Shown here one piece after another: positions 27,353 to 35,983 of a stretch of DNA of 64,000 nt (positions within the stretch are counted from its first letter, which is position 1; every line of letters starts with the position of its first letter). The DNA comes from Cognatiluteimonas profundi (GTDB lineage Bacteria > Pseudomonadota > Gammaproteobacteria > Xanthomonadales > Xanthomonadaceae). The position numbers and the translations under genes were made by a program. The notes below the pieces were generated by a model. It saw nothing but the letters and a program-made list of their open reading frames with translations. It searched no databases and had not been told where the DNA came from. The stretch spans positions 289,527-353,526 of the forward strand of contig NZ_VKHQ01000005.1 of NCBI RefSeq assembly GCF_009792795.1. Direction: 5' to 3'.

Positions 27353-28471
27353 ATGGATATCGGCTATTTCCTGAAGCTGATGACGGAGAAGAATGCCTCC
27401 GACATGTTCCTGACCACCGGGGCGCCGGTGAACATCAAGGTCGAAGGCAAGCTGTACCCGCTGGGTAGCACCGGCCTGCCGCCAGGCATGGTCAAGAAAA
27501 TCGCCTACTCGCTGATGGACGAGGGCCAGGTGCCGATCTTCGAGCGCGACCTCGAGCTCAACATGGCGCTGGCGCTGCAGGATGCGGGCCGCTTCCGCAT
27601 CAATGTGTTCAAGCAGCGCGGCGAAGTCGGCATGGTCATCCGCTCGATCCGCAGCGTGGTGCCGTCCATCGAGGAGCTTCAGCTGCCGCAGGTGCTGAAG
27701 GAAATCATCATGGCGCCGCGCGGGCTGGTGCTGATCGTCGGCTCGACCGGTTCAGGCAAGTCGACCACGCTGGCCTCGATGATCGACTACCGCAACAGCA
27801 ACGTGTCCGGGCATATCCTCACCATCGAGGATCCGATCGAATACCTGCACAAGCACAAGCAGTCCATCGTCAACCAGCGCGAAGTCGGCATCGATACCCA
27901 CGCCTTCCACAGTGCGCTGAAGAACGCGATGCGCGAAGCGCCGGACGTGATCCTGATCGGCGAGATCCTGGACGCGACGACGATGGAGGCCGCGATCGCC
28001 TTCGCCGAGACCGGTCATATCTGCCTGGCCACGCTGCATTCCAACAATGCCGACCAGACCATCGAGCGCATCCTGAATTTCTTTCCGGAAGGCGCGCACA
28101 AGAACGTGCTGATGAACCTCGCGCTGAACCTCAAGGCCGTCATCTCCCAGCGCCTGGTGGTTGGCGTCGATGGCCGGCGCATGCCGGCAGCCGAGGTCCT
28201 GATCAATACCCCGACGATCCGCGACCTGCTGCGTCGCGGCCAGGTGCATGAACTCAAGCAGGCAATGGAAGAGTCGCTGGAATCGGGAATGGAGAGCTTC
28301 GACCAGTGCCTGTTCCGGCTCTACAAGGATGGCAAGGTCGAGCGCGAGGAGGCCCTGCGGGCGGCCGATTCACGCGATGGACTGGCGCTGAAATTCCGCC
28401 TGTCCGAAGGATCTTCCGGCGAGCACGATCCCTACGCCGACGTGTACGACACCGCGCTGGGCCAGAGCTGA
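27353..28471 (+). CDS. pilU: Type IV pilus retraction ATPase accessory protein PilU
   Basis: 372 residues, PilT/PilU secretion ATPase. An N-terminal PAS-like domain (MDIGYFLKLMTEKNASDMFL) is followed by Walker A GSTGSGKST (130-138), an Asp-box region HILTIEDPIEYLH, and a Walker B/catalytic stretch PDVILIGEILD with ETGHICLATLHSN after it. Length and the extended C-terminus favour PilU over PilT (about 345). The arginine usual in GEIRD is Leu here (GEILD). GAGGGAG precedes ATG 27353. It works with PilT (not in the window) in pilus retraction and twitching. Confidence 0.92.
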   Translation: MDIGYFLKLMTEKNASDMFLTTGAPVNIKVEGKLYPLGSTGLPPGMVKKIAYSLMDEGQVPIFERDLELNMALALQDAGRFRINVFKQRGEVGMVIRSIRSVVPSIEELQLPQVLKEIIMAPRGLVLIVGSTGSGKSTTLASMIDYRNSNVSGHILTIEDPIEYLHKHKQSIVNQREVGIDTHAFHSALKNAMREAPDVILIGEILDATTMEAAIAFAETGHICLATLHSNNADQTIERILNFFPEGAHKNVLMNLALNLKAVISQRLVVGVDGRRMPAAEVLINTPTIRDLLRRGQVHELKQAMEESLESGMESFDQCLFRLYKDGKVEREEALRAADSRDGLALKFRLSEGSSGEHDPYADVYDTALGQS

Positions 28472-28520
28472 GCCGAGCGGCCCTGGTCGAGCGGCGACGG
28501 ACGGGGGCTCGACGCCGCCG

Positions 28521-29180
28521 CTATGGGGTGTCGGGTTGGCGCTCCGGCCGCGCCGCATCGAATGCCGGCAGCGCAAGACATGCCGCTTCGATGCGGACGA
28601 TGTTGGGATAGGGCGTCAGGTCGATGGAGAAGCGGCGCGCGTTGTAGACCTGCGGGATCAGGCAGCAGTCGGCGATGGTGGGGATGTCACCTTCGCAGAA
28701 GGCGCCGGTCGAGGGGTGATCCTGCAACAAGGCTTCGAACGCGGTGAAGCCTTCGTTGATCCAGTGCTTGACCCAGACGTCGCGCTCGGTCTGCGGAACC
28801 CCCCAGTCGCGCTCGAAATACTGAAGCACCCGCAGGTTGTTGAGCGGATGGATGTCGCATGCAACCAGCTGCGCCAGCGCACGCACGCGCTGGCGGTCGC
28901 GCGCACTCGTCGGCAGCAACGGGGGCTCGGGCCACATTTCATCGAGGTATTCCAGGATCGCCAGCGATTGCCGCAGCGTGCGGTAGCCATGCTGCAATAC
29001 CGGAACCAGTTGCTGCGGATTCGCCGCGCGGAAATCATCGCTGTGCTGTTCCCCGCCATCGCGCAGCAGGTGCACGGGTGCGATTTCGTAGGCGAGCCCC
29101 TTCAGGTTCAAGCCGATCCGCACGCGATACGCCGCGCTGGAGCGCCAGTATGAAAACAGGCAAAGCCGATCGGTCAACAT
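28521..29180 (-). CDS. maiA: Maleylacetoacetate isomerase (zeta-class GST)
   Basis: 219 residues. The zeta-GST signature is SYWRSSAAYRVRIGLNLKG near the N-terminus (Ser-Ser for glutathione), with NPQQLVPVL and the later ADCCLIPQVYNARRF. It isomerises maleylacetoacetate to fumarylacetoacetate using glutathione, the step between HmgA and fumarylacetoacetase. ATG 29180 is preceded by GGAGGA almost touching; a TTG one codon later would be better spaced, so the exact start is uncertain by one codon. It is downstream of the hydrolase gene on the same strand (114-base gap). Confidence 0.93.
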   Translation of the reverse strand: MLTDRLCLFSYWRSSAAYRVRIGLNLKGLAYEIAPVHLLRDGGEQHSDDFRAANPQQLVPVLQHGYRTLRQSLAILEYLDEMWPEPPLLPTSARDRQRVRALAQLVACDIHPLNNLRVLQYFERDWGVPQTERDVWVKHWINEGFTAFEALLQDHPSTGAFCEGDIPTIADCCLIPQVYNARRFSIDLTPYPNIVRIEAACLALPAFDAARPERQPDTP

Positions 29181-29294
29181 TCCTCCATTGCCCCGCTCCC
29201 CATGGCGGTGCCACGCATTCAGCCCCGTGTGCACCTTAGCCCGGCGCGCGGTGACCGGGAATACCGCCGGTCGCGCAGACCGGCACGCCGGGCG

Positions 29295-30284
29295 TCACGC
29301 GGGCGCTTGTCGCTCAATCCGCTGTTCGATCGCACCGAAAATGCTGTTGCCGGACGCGTCCGTCATCTCGATCCGCACGACGTCGCCGAACTGCATGAAG
29401 GGCGTCTGCGGCTTGCCATGCTGCAACGCCTCGACGACGCGCTTTTCCGCGAAGCACGATGCACCGAGGCTGGTGTCCTCGTTGGCGATCGTGCCCGAAC
29501 CGACAATGGTGCCGGCTGCCAGCGGCCGGGTTCGCGCTGCATGCGCCACCAGCTGGGCGAAATCGAATTGCATGTCGACCCCAGCCTCGGGCGCGCCGAA
29601 CCACTCGCCGTTGATGTGCGTCACCAGCGGCCGATGGAGCTTGTTTTCGCGCCACAGCTCGCCCAGTTCGTCGGGCGTGACGAACACCGGTGACAGCGCC
29701 GAGCGCGGCTTGGACTGCAGGAACCCGAATCCCTTGGCCAGTTCCCCCGGAATCAGGTTGCGCAGCGAGACGTCGTTGACCAGGCCGATCAGCTGGATGT
29801 GGCTCGCCGCCTGTTCGGGAGTCACCGCCATGGGGACGTCGTCGGTGATGACGACGATTTCCGCTTCCAGGTCGATCCCGTAGCTTTCATCGGTGACGCG
29901 CACCGGGTCGCGAGGTCCCAGGAACCCCGCACTCGTTGCCTGGTACATGAGCGGGTCGGTGTAGAAGCTCTCGGGCACCTCGGCGCCGCGGGCACGGCGG
30001 ACGCGCGCGACGTGCGGAAGGTAGGCGCTGCCGTCGACGAACTCGTAGGCGCGCGGCAGTGGCGCGGCCAGCTGGGCGATGTCGAGCGCGAAGGCGCCGT
30101 CGGCACTACCGTCGTTCAGGGCTTCGGACAATGCGTTGAGGCGCGGTGCCAGGGTCGACCAGTCATCCAGCGCGCGCTGCAGCGTGGGCGCGATGCCGGT
30201 CGCCTGCACTGCATGCTGGAGATCGCGCGAGACCACGATGAGGGTGCCATCGCGGCCGCCCTGCTTCAGGGAACCGAGTTTCAT
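29295..30284 (-). CDS. fahA: Fumarylacetoacetate hydrolase family protein
   Basis: 329 residues, FAH family. Last step of tyrosine/homogentisate breakdown: fumarylacetoacetate to fumarate and acetoacetate. Metal-site and active-site stretches are YGIDLEAEIVVITDD, GLVNDVSLRNLI and GTIVGSGTIANEDTS. The N-terminus MKLGSLKQGGRDGTL is the family start, fixing ATG 30284. Length fits the short bacterial FAH type (about 330). The pair with maiA makes the assignment to tyrosine catabolism firm, although hppD-hmgA lie 20 kb away. Confidence 0.92.
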   Translation of the reverse strand: MKLGSLKQGGRDGTLIVVSRDLQHAVQATGIAPTLQRALDDWSTLAPRLNALSEALNDGSADGAFALDIAQLAAPLPRAYEFVDGSAYLPHVARVRRARGAEVPESFYTDPLMYQATSAGFLGPRDPVRVTDESYGIDLEAEIVVITDDVPMAVTPEQAASHIQLIGLVNDVSLRNLIPGELAKGFGFLQSKPRSALSPVFVTPDELGELWRENKLHRPLVTHINGEWFGAPEAGVDMQFDFAQLVAHAARTRPLAAGTIVGSGTIANEDTSLGASCFAEKRVVEALQHGKPQTPFMQFGDVVRIEMTDASGNSIFGAIEQRIERQAPA

Positions 30285-30388
30285 GCGCCAGGACCTTGGA
30301 TGCGGCCGCAGATTGTAACGCGCGGCATTCGCGCATCGCCTCCGGTTCCCGCGCACGCGCATCGTCGCGATGGTGGAGCTGGACCGGG

Positions 30389-31123
30389 TCAGTCGCCCTG
30401 GAAACCGCCCGCGCGGTAGGTCAGCACCAGCGTGTCGCGATGCGCACCATCGCGCAGCGGCTGGATCGGGGTGGATTCATGGATGACGCGCGCGTCGTCC
30501 AGCAGCAACAGCGACCATGGCTCGGCCAGGGTGAAGCGCTGGCCGTCGGGTCCGCCTGCCTCGAACACGCGCGTTTCGCCGCCGGTGATGCCGGTGCGGT
30601 CGACGAGGAAAACGGCGACGAAATCGACCCCGTCGCGATGCGCGCCCTCAGGCGTCGGGCGACCGATGCCGTCGGTGGTGTCGATACGGAACTGGTGCGC
30701 CTCGACATACCAGGCCGGGGTCGGGCGCAACTGCCAGAACAGGCGTCCCAGCGTCTCCAGCAGACGCGGCCAGATCGGCTCGGCGATGACGTCGGGCGTG
30801 ATCGGCTCAAACCAGCGACGCATGCCGCCGTGCAGGGCGTTGTATTCCTGGGATTGCCAATGCGCGCGATGCGGCGCCTGGACAAGACCATCGTCGGTGA
30901 GCACGAAGCAGGAATGCCGGCGTTTGCGGTAGCGGCCGCCGTCGCGCAGGTAGAGATCAGGGGCCAGCCCATCCCAGCTCGGTCGCAGTGCATCCAGCTG
31001 TGCCAGGTCGCAACCAACCAGGGTCGCGACGCTGGCCGGCGACAACACGGCATATCCGCGCGACTGCATCCGTGGCAGCAATGCATCCAGCGGCGTCAGC
31101 GGGGCGGTGAAGCTGGCGACCAT
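30389..31123 (-). CDS. 2OG-Fe(II) dioxygenase family protein (amino-acid hydroxylase-like)
   Basis: 244 residues, similar to the 2OG-Fe dioxygenase family of bacterial free-amino-acid hydroxylases. Iron ligands are likely His162-x-Asp164 (in GAHRDGVDFVAVF) and His215 (RVIHESTPI); Arg237 (LVLTYRAGG) would hold 2-oxoglutarate. Other conserved pieces are RYRKRRHSCFVL and VEAHQFRI. AGAGGA precedes ATG 31123. It lies between fahA and tRNA-Gln on the same strand. The substrate is unknown; L-isoleucine or another aliphatic amino acid would be a first guess from family knowledge. Confidence 0.82.
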   Translation of the reverse strand: MVASFTAPLTPLDALLPRMQSRGYAVLSPASVATLVGCDLAQLDALRPSWDGLAPDLYLRDGGRYRKRRHSCFVLTDDGLVQAPHRAHWQSQEYNALHGGMRRWFEPITPDVIAEPIWPRLLETLGRLFWQLRPTPAWYVEAHQFRIDTTDGIGRPTPEGAHRDGVDFVAVFLVDRTGITGGETRVFEAGGPDGQRFTLAEPWSLLLLDDARVIHESTPIQPLRDGAHRDTLVLTYRAGGFQGD

Positions 31124-31151
31124 GGCTTCCTCTTCAGGAGCGGTCCGCGGA

Positions 31152-31182
31152 ACGCAAAAACCCGCACGAGTGCGGGTTTCAC
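31152..31182 (-). terminator. Intrinsic terminator after tRNA-Gln
   Basis: On the minus strand a 9-10 bp stem, AAACCCGCAC and GTGCGGGTTT, closes on itself (31158-31179) and continues into TTTTTGCG. It lies 25 bases beyond the tRNA 3' end and ends the tRNA transcript, and perhaps the whole rplM-rpsI-tRNA transcript, before the dioxygenase gene. Confidence 0.85.
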
Positions 31183-31203
31183 GATATTGCGGTGGCTTTG
31201 GTA

Positions 31204-31277
31204 TGGCAGCCCCGGATGGATTCGAACCACCGATGCCTGAGTCAGAGTCAGGTGCCTTACCGCTTGGCTACGGGGCT
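31204..31277 (-). tRNA. tRNA-Gln (anticodon CUG)
   Basis: 74 bases with the CCA encoded. Acceptor AGCCCCG pairs with CGGGGCT, followed by discriminator G and CCA. The D-arm is GCCAAGCGGTAAGGC, the anticodon arm is CCTGA-CTCTGAC-TCAGG with anticodon CTG at the loop centre (reads CAG), and the T-arm is GGTGG-TTCGAAT-CCATC. The D-arm matches bacterial tRNA-Gln closely. It starts 27 bases after the rpsI stop on the same strand, without a visible promoter of its own, so co-transcription with rplM-rpsI is likely. Confidence 0.95.
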
Positions 31278-31304
31278 ATGGATCGAAATTCTAGGTCGAA
31301 TGGC

Positions 31305-31697
31305 TTAGCGCTTCGAGAACTGGGTGGCGCGGCGTGCCTTGTGCAGGCCGACCTTCTTGCGCTCGACTTCACGTGCGTCGCGCGTCATGAAACCAGCCTT
31401 GCGCAGTTCACCCTTCAGCGACTCGTCGTACTCGACCAGCGCGCGCGAGATGCCCAGGCGGATGGCGCCGGCCTGGCCGGTGTTGCCACCGCCCTCGACC
31501 GTGACCAGGACGTCGAACTTGTCGGTCGACTTGGTGAGCTCGAGCGGCTGGCGCACGATCATGCGCGCGGTTTCGCGGCCGAAGAAATCCTCGATCGAGC
31601 GATCATTGATGGTGATCTTGCCGTCGCCCTTGCGCAGGAACACGCGGGCGGTGGAGGACTTGCGGCGGCCAGTGCCGTAATTCTGCGTGATTGCCAT
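31305..31697 (-). CDS. rpsI: 30S ribosomal protein S9
   Basis: 130 residues, full-length S9 with the start [19 protein letters not shown] and the universal C-terminal tail [17 protein letters not shown], whose last lysine-arginine reaches the ribosomal P site. It starts three bases after the rplM stop, the usual rplM-rpsI operon. Confidence 0.99.
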   Translation of the reverse strand: MAITQNYGTGRRKSSTARVFLRKGDGKITINDRSIEDFFGRETARMIVRQPLELTKSTDKFDVLVTVEGGGNTGQAGAIRLGISRALVEYDESLKGELRKAGFMTRDAREVERKKVGLHKARRATQFSKR

Positions 31698-31700
31698 GTC

Positions 31701-32129
31701 TTAGATCTCGAGCAGCTGAGGCTGCTGGGAAGCGTGCGGGTGAGTCGGACCGGCGTAGACCTTGAGCTTGCGATACATCGCGCGGCCCAGCGGATTCTTC
31801 GGCAGCATGCCCTTGACGGCGATCTCGATGACGCGCTCGGGATGACGCTGCAATGCCTGGGCCAGGTTCTCGGACTTCAGGTTGCCGACGTAACCGGTGA
31901 ACCGGTAATACATCTTGTCCTGCAGCTTGTTGCCGGTCACCGCGATCTTCTCGGCGTTGACCACCACCAGGTAGTCGCCGGTATCGACGTGCGGGGTATA
32001 CACCGGCTTGTGCTTGCCGCGCAGGCGGCGGGCGAGCTCGGATGCGAGCCGACCCAGGGTCTTGCCCTCGGCATCGACCACGTACCAGTCGCGCTGGACG
32101 GTTTCGTTCTTGGCAGTGAAAGTCTTCAT
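31701..32129 (-). CDS. rplM: 50S ribosomal protein L13
   Basis: 142 residues, full-length L13: [20 protein letters not shown], then [20 protein letters not shown] and the [10 protein letters not shown] loop. First gene of rplM-rpsI. A sigma70-type promoter lies about 105 bases upstream, leaving a ~98-base leader with a small hairpin. In E. coli L13 represses this operon through its leader, so a similar control is possible here. Confidence 0.99.
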   Translation of the reverse strand: MKTFTAKNETVQRDWYVVDAEGKTLGRLASELARRLRGKHKPVYTPHVDTGDYLVVVNAEKIAVTGNKLQDKMYYRFTGYVGNLKSENLAQALQRHPERVIEIAVKGMLPKNPLGRAMYRKLKVYAGPTHPHASQQPQLLEI

Positions 32130-32160
32130 GGCGGATCTACGGGACCTTGTCGGGCTAATA

Positions 32161-32177
32161 CCGTCGGATATCGACGG
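32161..32177 (-). promoter_or_regulatory. Leader hairpin upstream of rplM
   Basis: CCGTCG and CGACGG flank a five-base loop (GATAT on the plus strand) inside the presumed rplM leader, about 32 bases before the ATG. It is a candidate structure for autogenous control by L13. The size and position are suggestive only; no homology to a known leader was recognised. Confidence 0.4.
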
Positions 32178-32233
32178 AATGTCGCCGCGCGTTGTGCGTG
32201 CCGCCAGACAGCAGGCGGAACAAAAGAGGCGGA

Positions 32234-32262
32234 ATGATAGCGGTCCGGCCGCGGTGCCGCAA
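32234..32262 (-). promoter_or_regulatory. Sigma70-type promoter of rplM-rpsI
   Basis: On the minus strand, -35 TTGCGG (32262-32257), a 17-base spacer, and -10 TATCAT (32239-32234). Transcription would begin near 32227. It is one of the best promoter matches in the window and is correctly placed for a ribosomal-protein operon. Confidence 0.7.
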
Positions 32263-32352
32263 GTCGACGCAGGTCGGGAAGACGAGACCGGGCCATGGCG
32301 GCGAGGCCCTGCCTTCGACGTCTTTCCACATGACAGGTGCCAGAATCAGCCG

Positions 32353-33012
32353 ATGAACCCCATTCCCCGCCCAGGCAGCCGCCACTTCAACGCCCTCGAC
32401 CGCGTGCTGATCGATGCCCAGAACGCACTCGGAACCCTGTTCGGTGCGCCCCGCGCCCGGCGGGCGAATCCCGGCCTCGACCAGGCCGACATCGTGCTCG
32501 AGCCCGACGAGCGCCGGCATGCCGCCGGCCTGATGCGCATCAACCATGTCGGCGAAGTCTGCGCCCAGGCCCTGTACGTCGGCCAGGCCGCGGTCGCCCG
32601 CGATCCCGGCACGCGGGCCCAGCTGCTCGCGGCCGCCCAGGAGGAAACCGACCACCTGGCGTGGTGCGGCCAGCGCCTGCGGGAACTGGACAGCCGCCCG
32701 AGCCTGCTCAATCCGCTGTGGTACGCGGGCAGCTACGCCATCGGCGCCATTGCCGGCCTGCGTGGCGACGGCTGGAACCTGGGCTTCGTCGTGGAGACCG
32801 AACGCCAGGTCGAAGCGCATCTGGATGAACACCTGCAGACGCTGCCGCTGGCGGACGCGCGCAGCCGCGCCATCGTGTCCACGATGAAGGCCGACGAGGC
32901 CCGGCATGCCGAGCAGGCGCTGGCGCAGGGGGCGCGCGACCTGCCGTTCCCGGTGCCGTCGCTGATGGCGGCCGCCTCGAAGCTGATGAAGCTGGTCGCC
33001 TACCGGATATAG
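32353..33012 (+). CDS. coq7: 5-demethoxyubiquinol hydroxylase (di-iron)
   Basis: 219 residues, COQ7/CLK-1 family, which adds the last ring hydroxyl in ubiquinone biosynthesis. Di-iron ligand motifs are visible: NHVGEVCAQ (Glu68), QEETDHLAW (Glu and His101) and, late, [12 protein letters not shown]. Hydrophobic faces such as [16 protein letters not shown] suit membrane-surface attachment. ATG 32353 gives the expected N-terminus [20 protein letters not shown]. It is divergent from rplM. Directly after the stop comes a palindromic intergenic repeat. Confidence 0.94.
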   Translation: MNPIPRPGSRHFNALDRVLIDAQNALGTLFGAPRARRANPGLDQADIVLEPDERRHAAGLMRINHVGEVCAQALYVGQAAVARDPGTRAQLLAAAQEETDHLAWCGQRLRELDSRPSLLNPLWYAGSYAIGAIAGLRGDGWNLGFVVETERQVEAHLDEHLQTLPLADARSRAIVSTMKADEARHAEQALAQGARDLPFPVPSLMAAASKLMKLVAYRI

Positions 33013-33075
33013 GGCGGGTTTTAACCCGCCATCGGCATTCGGGATAACGGCGGCGGGTTGAAACCCGCCCTACGG
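33010..33075. repeat. Intergenic palindromic repeat pair (GGCGGGTT...AACCCGCC type)
   Basis: Two palindromes separated by about 20 bases: GGCGGGTTTTAACCCGCC just after coq7, and CGGCGGGTTGAAACCCGCC followed by CTACGG. Read on the minus strand the second begins CCGTAGGGCGGGTTTCAAC, the same 19 bases as at 51463, and a diverged copy is at 37858. The element lies between the convergent ends of coq7 and speD, where it could act as a two-way transcript end or RNA-stabilising hairpin. Confidence 0.85.
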
Positions 33076-33086
33076 GTAATCGCGCC

Positions 33087-33878
33087 TCACTCGACCAGGT
33101 TGCGCCCGTGGAAGAGCTCTTCGATCTCGCGCTTGAGCAGCGCCTCGATCTTCATCCGGTCCTTGAACGACAGGTTCTTGGCCTTTTCCTCGAACAGATA
33201 ATTGTCGAGATCGAAGTCCTTCAGGTGCGCCTTCGTATGGAAGATGTTTTCCTGGTAGACGTTCACGTCGAACATCTCGTAGCGCGAGCGGATGTTCTTG
33301 GCCAGGAATTCCTGGATCGAATTGATCCGGTGGTCGATGTAGTGCTTCTTGCCCTTGATGTCGCGGGTGAAGCCGCGCACGCGGTAATCCATCACCACGA
33401 TGTCGGACTCGAGGCTCTCGATCAGGTAGTTCAAGGCCTTCAACGGCGAAATGACGCCGCAGGTGGCGACGTCGATGTCCGCGCGGAACGTGGCGATGCC
33501 GTGCTGCGGGTGCGTTTCCGGATAGGTGTGGACGGTGATGTGCGACTTGTCCATGTGCGCGACCACGGCTTCCGGGATCACGCCGCGCGCGTCGGCCTTG
33601 TCGATCACCGGTTGTTCGGAGATCAGGATGGTCACCGACGCGCCCTGCGGCTCGTAGTCCTGGCGCGCGATGTTGAGGATGTTCGCGCCGATGATCTCGG
33701 CCACGTCGCTGAGGATCTGCGTCAGGCGGTCGGCGTTGTAGGCCTCATCGATGTATTCGATGTAGCGCTGGCGCTGCTCTTCGGAGACGGCGTAGCAGAC
33801 GTCGTAGATGTTGAACGAAAGCGCTTTCGTCAGGTTGTTGAATCCCTGCAGTTTCAGGCGCGGCAACGGCTTGACCAA
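33087..33878 (-). CDS. speD: S-adenosylmethionine decarboxylase proenzyme (pyruvoyl-dependent)
   Basis: 263 residues, E. coli-type SpeD, making decarboxylated SAM for spermidine synthesis. Self-cleavage between Lys111 and Ser112 ([14 protein letters not shown]) would create the pyruvoyl group. With the TTG at 33878 ([20 protein letters not shown]) the serine is number 112 as in E. coli and the length matches the family (264). A CATAAT -10-like box at 33912-33917 lies 30 bases upstream and would put the RNA start downstream of the alternative ATG at 33923, supporting the TTG. Divergent from clp, the usual xanthomonad arrangement. Confidence 0.94.
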   Translation of the reverse strand: MVKPLPRLKLQGFNNLTKALSFNIYDVCYAVSEEQRQRYIEYIDEAYNADRLTQILSDVAEIIGANILNIARQDYEPQGASVTILISEQPVIDKADARGVIPEAVVAHMDKSHITVHTYPETHPQHGIATFRADIDVATCGVISPLKALNYLIESLESDIVVMDYRVRGFTRDIKGKKHYIDHRINSIQEFLAKNIRSRYEMFDVNVYQENIFHTKAHLKDFDLDNYLFEEKAKNLSFKDRMKIEALLKREIEELFHGRNLVE

Positions 33879-33965
33879 GGCGGTGGATCCCAGCGGCAGG
33901 CGAAGCGCGGGATTATGCGGCATTCGAGGCCAGGGGGGCGCCATGGCCGGCGGTCAGTGACCCCG

Positions 33966-34008
33966 ATCCCAAAACGGGATTGCCCGGGCCGCCACAACGG
34001 CCTACTCT
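33966..34008 (+). promoter_or_regulatory. clp promoter with overlapping inverted repeat
   Basis: TTGCCC (33980-33985), a 17-base spacer and TACTCT (34003-34008) form a plausible sigma70 promoter. The predicted RNA start is only about three to four bases before the clp ATG at 34018, and no Shine-Dalgarno is present. An inverted repeat, ATCCC-AAAAC-GGGAT (33966-33980), abuts the -35 and could bind a regulator. Confidence 0.5.
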
Positions 34009-34017
34009 TCCTGCCAA

Positions 34018-34722
34018 ATGTCAGTCAATGCTTCCAGGAATTTCGCCCCCGCGGTGGTCCACGTGCATCGCCGGCCCGCCAGCCCCCTGGCGCCGGATGC
34101 TGCCGCCCTGGAGCGCTTCCTGAGCTATTGCCACCGTCGCCGCTACCCGCCGCGCACGGATGTCTTCCGCCCGGGGGACCCAGCCGGCACCCTTTATTAC
34201 GTGGTGAACGGCTCGGTCAGCATCATCACCGAGGAGGACGACGACCGGGAGCTGGTGCTGGGCTATTTCGGCGTCGGCGAGTTTGTCGGCGAAATGGGCC
34301 TGTTCATCGAGTCGGACCGGCGTGAAGTCATCCTGCGGACGCGGACCCAGTGCGAGCTGGGCGAGATCAGTTACGAGCGCCTGTACCAGCTGTTCGACGG
34401 CCCGCTCTCCGGCGACGCCACCAAGATCGTCTACGCGATCGGTGCGCAGCTGTCCCGGCGGCTCCTGGATACCAGCCGCAAGGCCGGTCGCCTTGCCTTC
34501 CTGGATGTCACCGACCGCATCATCCGCACCCTGCACGACCTCACCCGCGAGCCGGAGGCGATGAGCCATCCGCAGGGGACGCAGTTGCGCGTCTCCCGGC
34601 AGGAGTTGGCCCGGCTGGTCGGCTGCTCGCGGGAAATGGCCGGGCGCGTGCTCAAGAAGCTGCAGATCGACGGCGTGCTGCACGCCCGCGGCAAGACGGT
34701 CGTGCTCTACGGCACACGGTAG
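34018..34722 (+). CDS. clp: Clp, CRP-family global transcription regulator
   Basis: 234 residues, the CAP-like protein of Xanthomonadaceae. In Xanthomonas it responds to c-di-GMP and activates extracellular-enzyme and virulence genes. A cyclic-nucleotide-binding domain (RPGDPAGTLYYVVNGSVSI; GEFVGEMGLF with Glu92) and a C-terminal helix-turn-helix (SRQELARLVGCSREMAGRVLKKLQ, about 193-216) are present. The C-terminus is essentially the Xanthomonas Clp sequence. The start MSVNASRN has no ribosome-binding site, consistent with a near-leaderless mRNA. It is coupled to the downstream GNAT gene by a one-base overlap. Confidence 0.95.
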   Translation: MSVNASRNFAPAVVHVHRRPASPLAPDAAALERFLSYCHRRRYPPRTDVFRPGDPAGTLYYVVNGSVSIITEEDDDRELVLGYFGVGEFVGEMGLFIESDRREVILRTRTQCELGEISYERLYQLFDGPLSGDATKIVYAIGAQLSRRLLDTSRKAGRLAFLDVTDRIIRTLHDLTREPEAMSHPQGTQLRVSRQELARLVGCSREMAGRVLKKLQIDGVLHARGKTVVLYGTR

Positions 34723-35180
34723 TGGGTCGCGGCCAGGCGCCCGCCGAGGTTGCCACCATCCGCGCCGCCGCCACCGGTGACGCATCCGACGTCGCGACGC
34801 TGCTCGAGGCCCTCGGATATCCCTGCAGCCGCGACGAAGCGGCCGATCGCATCGCCTACGTCCTCGGCGACCCGCGCCAGCACCTGTTGATCGCCGAGCT
34901 GTCCGGCCACGCCTGCGGGCTCGTGGCGCTGGACCTGCGTTACTCCCTGACCCGCGGCGAAGACCAGGCGCGGATTACCGCGCTGGTGGTCATGCCGGGG
35001 AGCAACCGCCTGGGCATCGGACGACGCCTGCTGCGGGAAGTCGAAGGCATTGCCCGCCGCGCCGGCGCAGCGCGGATCGAAGTGACCAGCAACGCTGGCC
35101 GCACCGAGGCGCACGCCTTCTACCACCGTTGCGGCTATGCCGACGGTTCGCTGCATTTCTTCAAGCGGCTGGGAGACTGA
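34722..35180 (+). CDS. GNAT family N-acetyltransferase
   Basis: 152 residues. A GNAT fold with the acetyl-CoA loop VMPGSNRLGIGRRLLREVE (R/QxxGxG/A-type NRLGIG) and a typical end, GRTEAHAFYHRCGYADGSLHFFKRL. The GTG at 34722 shares one base with the clp stop (TAGTG), so translation is probably coupled to clp. The substrate is unknown; a small molecule or an N-terminal amine are both possible. Confidence 0.82.
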   Translation: MGRGQAPAEVATIRAAATGDASDVATLLEALGYPCSRDEAADRIAYVLGDPRQHLLIAELSGHACGLVALDLRYSLTRGEDQARITALVVMPGSNRLGIGRRLLREVEGIARRAGAARIEVTSNAGRTEAHAFYHRCGYADGSLHFFKRLGD

Positions 35181-35215
35181 CGCCGCCCCTGCTGCCCGCG
35201 GCCGGGCCACCGCGA

Positions 35216-35983
35216 TCACTCAGGCGTTGGCGTCGATTGCACGGGGGCAGGACTGCTCGACGGTGCAGGCGGATCGCCCGCACGATTGGCGCATCCCCAG
35301 TTGAGCATGGGTGTCCCGGGCGGCAGTTCACGCCTGAACATCGCGACACTCGACCGCTTGGGATTCACCACGACGGGTCGCCGCGCAGCCTTGAGCAACG
35401 GCAGGTCGGCGCTGCTGTCGGAATAGGCGACGGCGATCGGCCCACCGTATCCCTTTCGTTGCAGGCAGCGCAGCTTGTTCTCGTTATGGCAATGCTCGAC
35501 GGTGATCAGGCCACCGAGGAAGGGTGCTTCGTGGCTGCCCACCACGGGCACCGCGCTGTGGGCGACGAATTCCAGGATCGCGTGCGCCAGTTCCGGCGGC
35601 GCGCCGGTGGCGATGACCACGCGGTCGCCAGCCGCCAGGTGTTGCTCGAGGACCTTGATCGCAAGCGGCAGCAGCGCGGCGCGCAGGTCGTCGGTGCGCG
35701 CGGAAACATATCGGCGGATCAGCGCATTCATGTCGCGGTAGTCGCGCAGGCCGAAAGTCCCCAGCCACAGGTAGCCCGAGATCCCCCGCCGCCGCGTGGG
35801 GACGACAGCCAGCATCGGCAGCAGGACGAACGACGCCGGAATCGTCGCCAGCATGCGCAGCCAGCTGCGGCGGATCAGCCACTGCACCAGGTCGCCGCCC
35901 GAATCGCCTGCATACAGCGTGTGGTCGAAATCGAAGACCACGAGTGGTACCGCCGCAGCGTCCTGTCCTTGTCCGCTCATCAT
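35216..35983 (-). CDS. HAD-IB family phosphatase
   Basis: 255 residues. HAD motif [14 protein letters not shown] (Asp18 and Asp20), motif II in [11 protein letters not shown], a lysine in [11 protein letters not shown], and motif [14 protein letters not shown] place it in the phosphoserine-phosphatase-like IB group, often with a hydrophobic cap ([16 protein letters not shown]). Phospholipid head-group or serine-phosphate hydrolysis is possible; the substrate is unassigned. The start overlaps the trpC stop (ATGATGA), so it is the last gene of the trpGDC transcript. Confidence 0.85.
   Translation of the reverse strand: MMSGQGQDAAAVPLVVFDFDHTLYAGDSGGDLVQWLIRRSWLRMLATIPASFVLLPMLAVVPTRRRGISGYLWLGTFGLRDYRDMNALIRRYVSARTDDLRAALLPLAIKVLEQHLAAGDRVVIATGAPPELAHAILEFVAHSAVPVVGSHEAPFLGGLITVEHCHNENKLRCLQRKGYGGPIAVAYSDSSADLPLLKAARRPVVVNPKRSSVAMFRRELPPGTPMLNWGCANRAGDPPAPSSSPAPVQSTPTPE

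Noticed and set aside
31204..31277. tRNA as integration site of a mobile element
   Set aside because: No integrase gene and no repeat of the tRNA 3' end was seen nearby; both sides are housekeeping genes.
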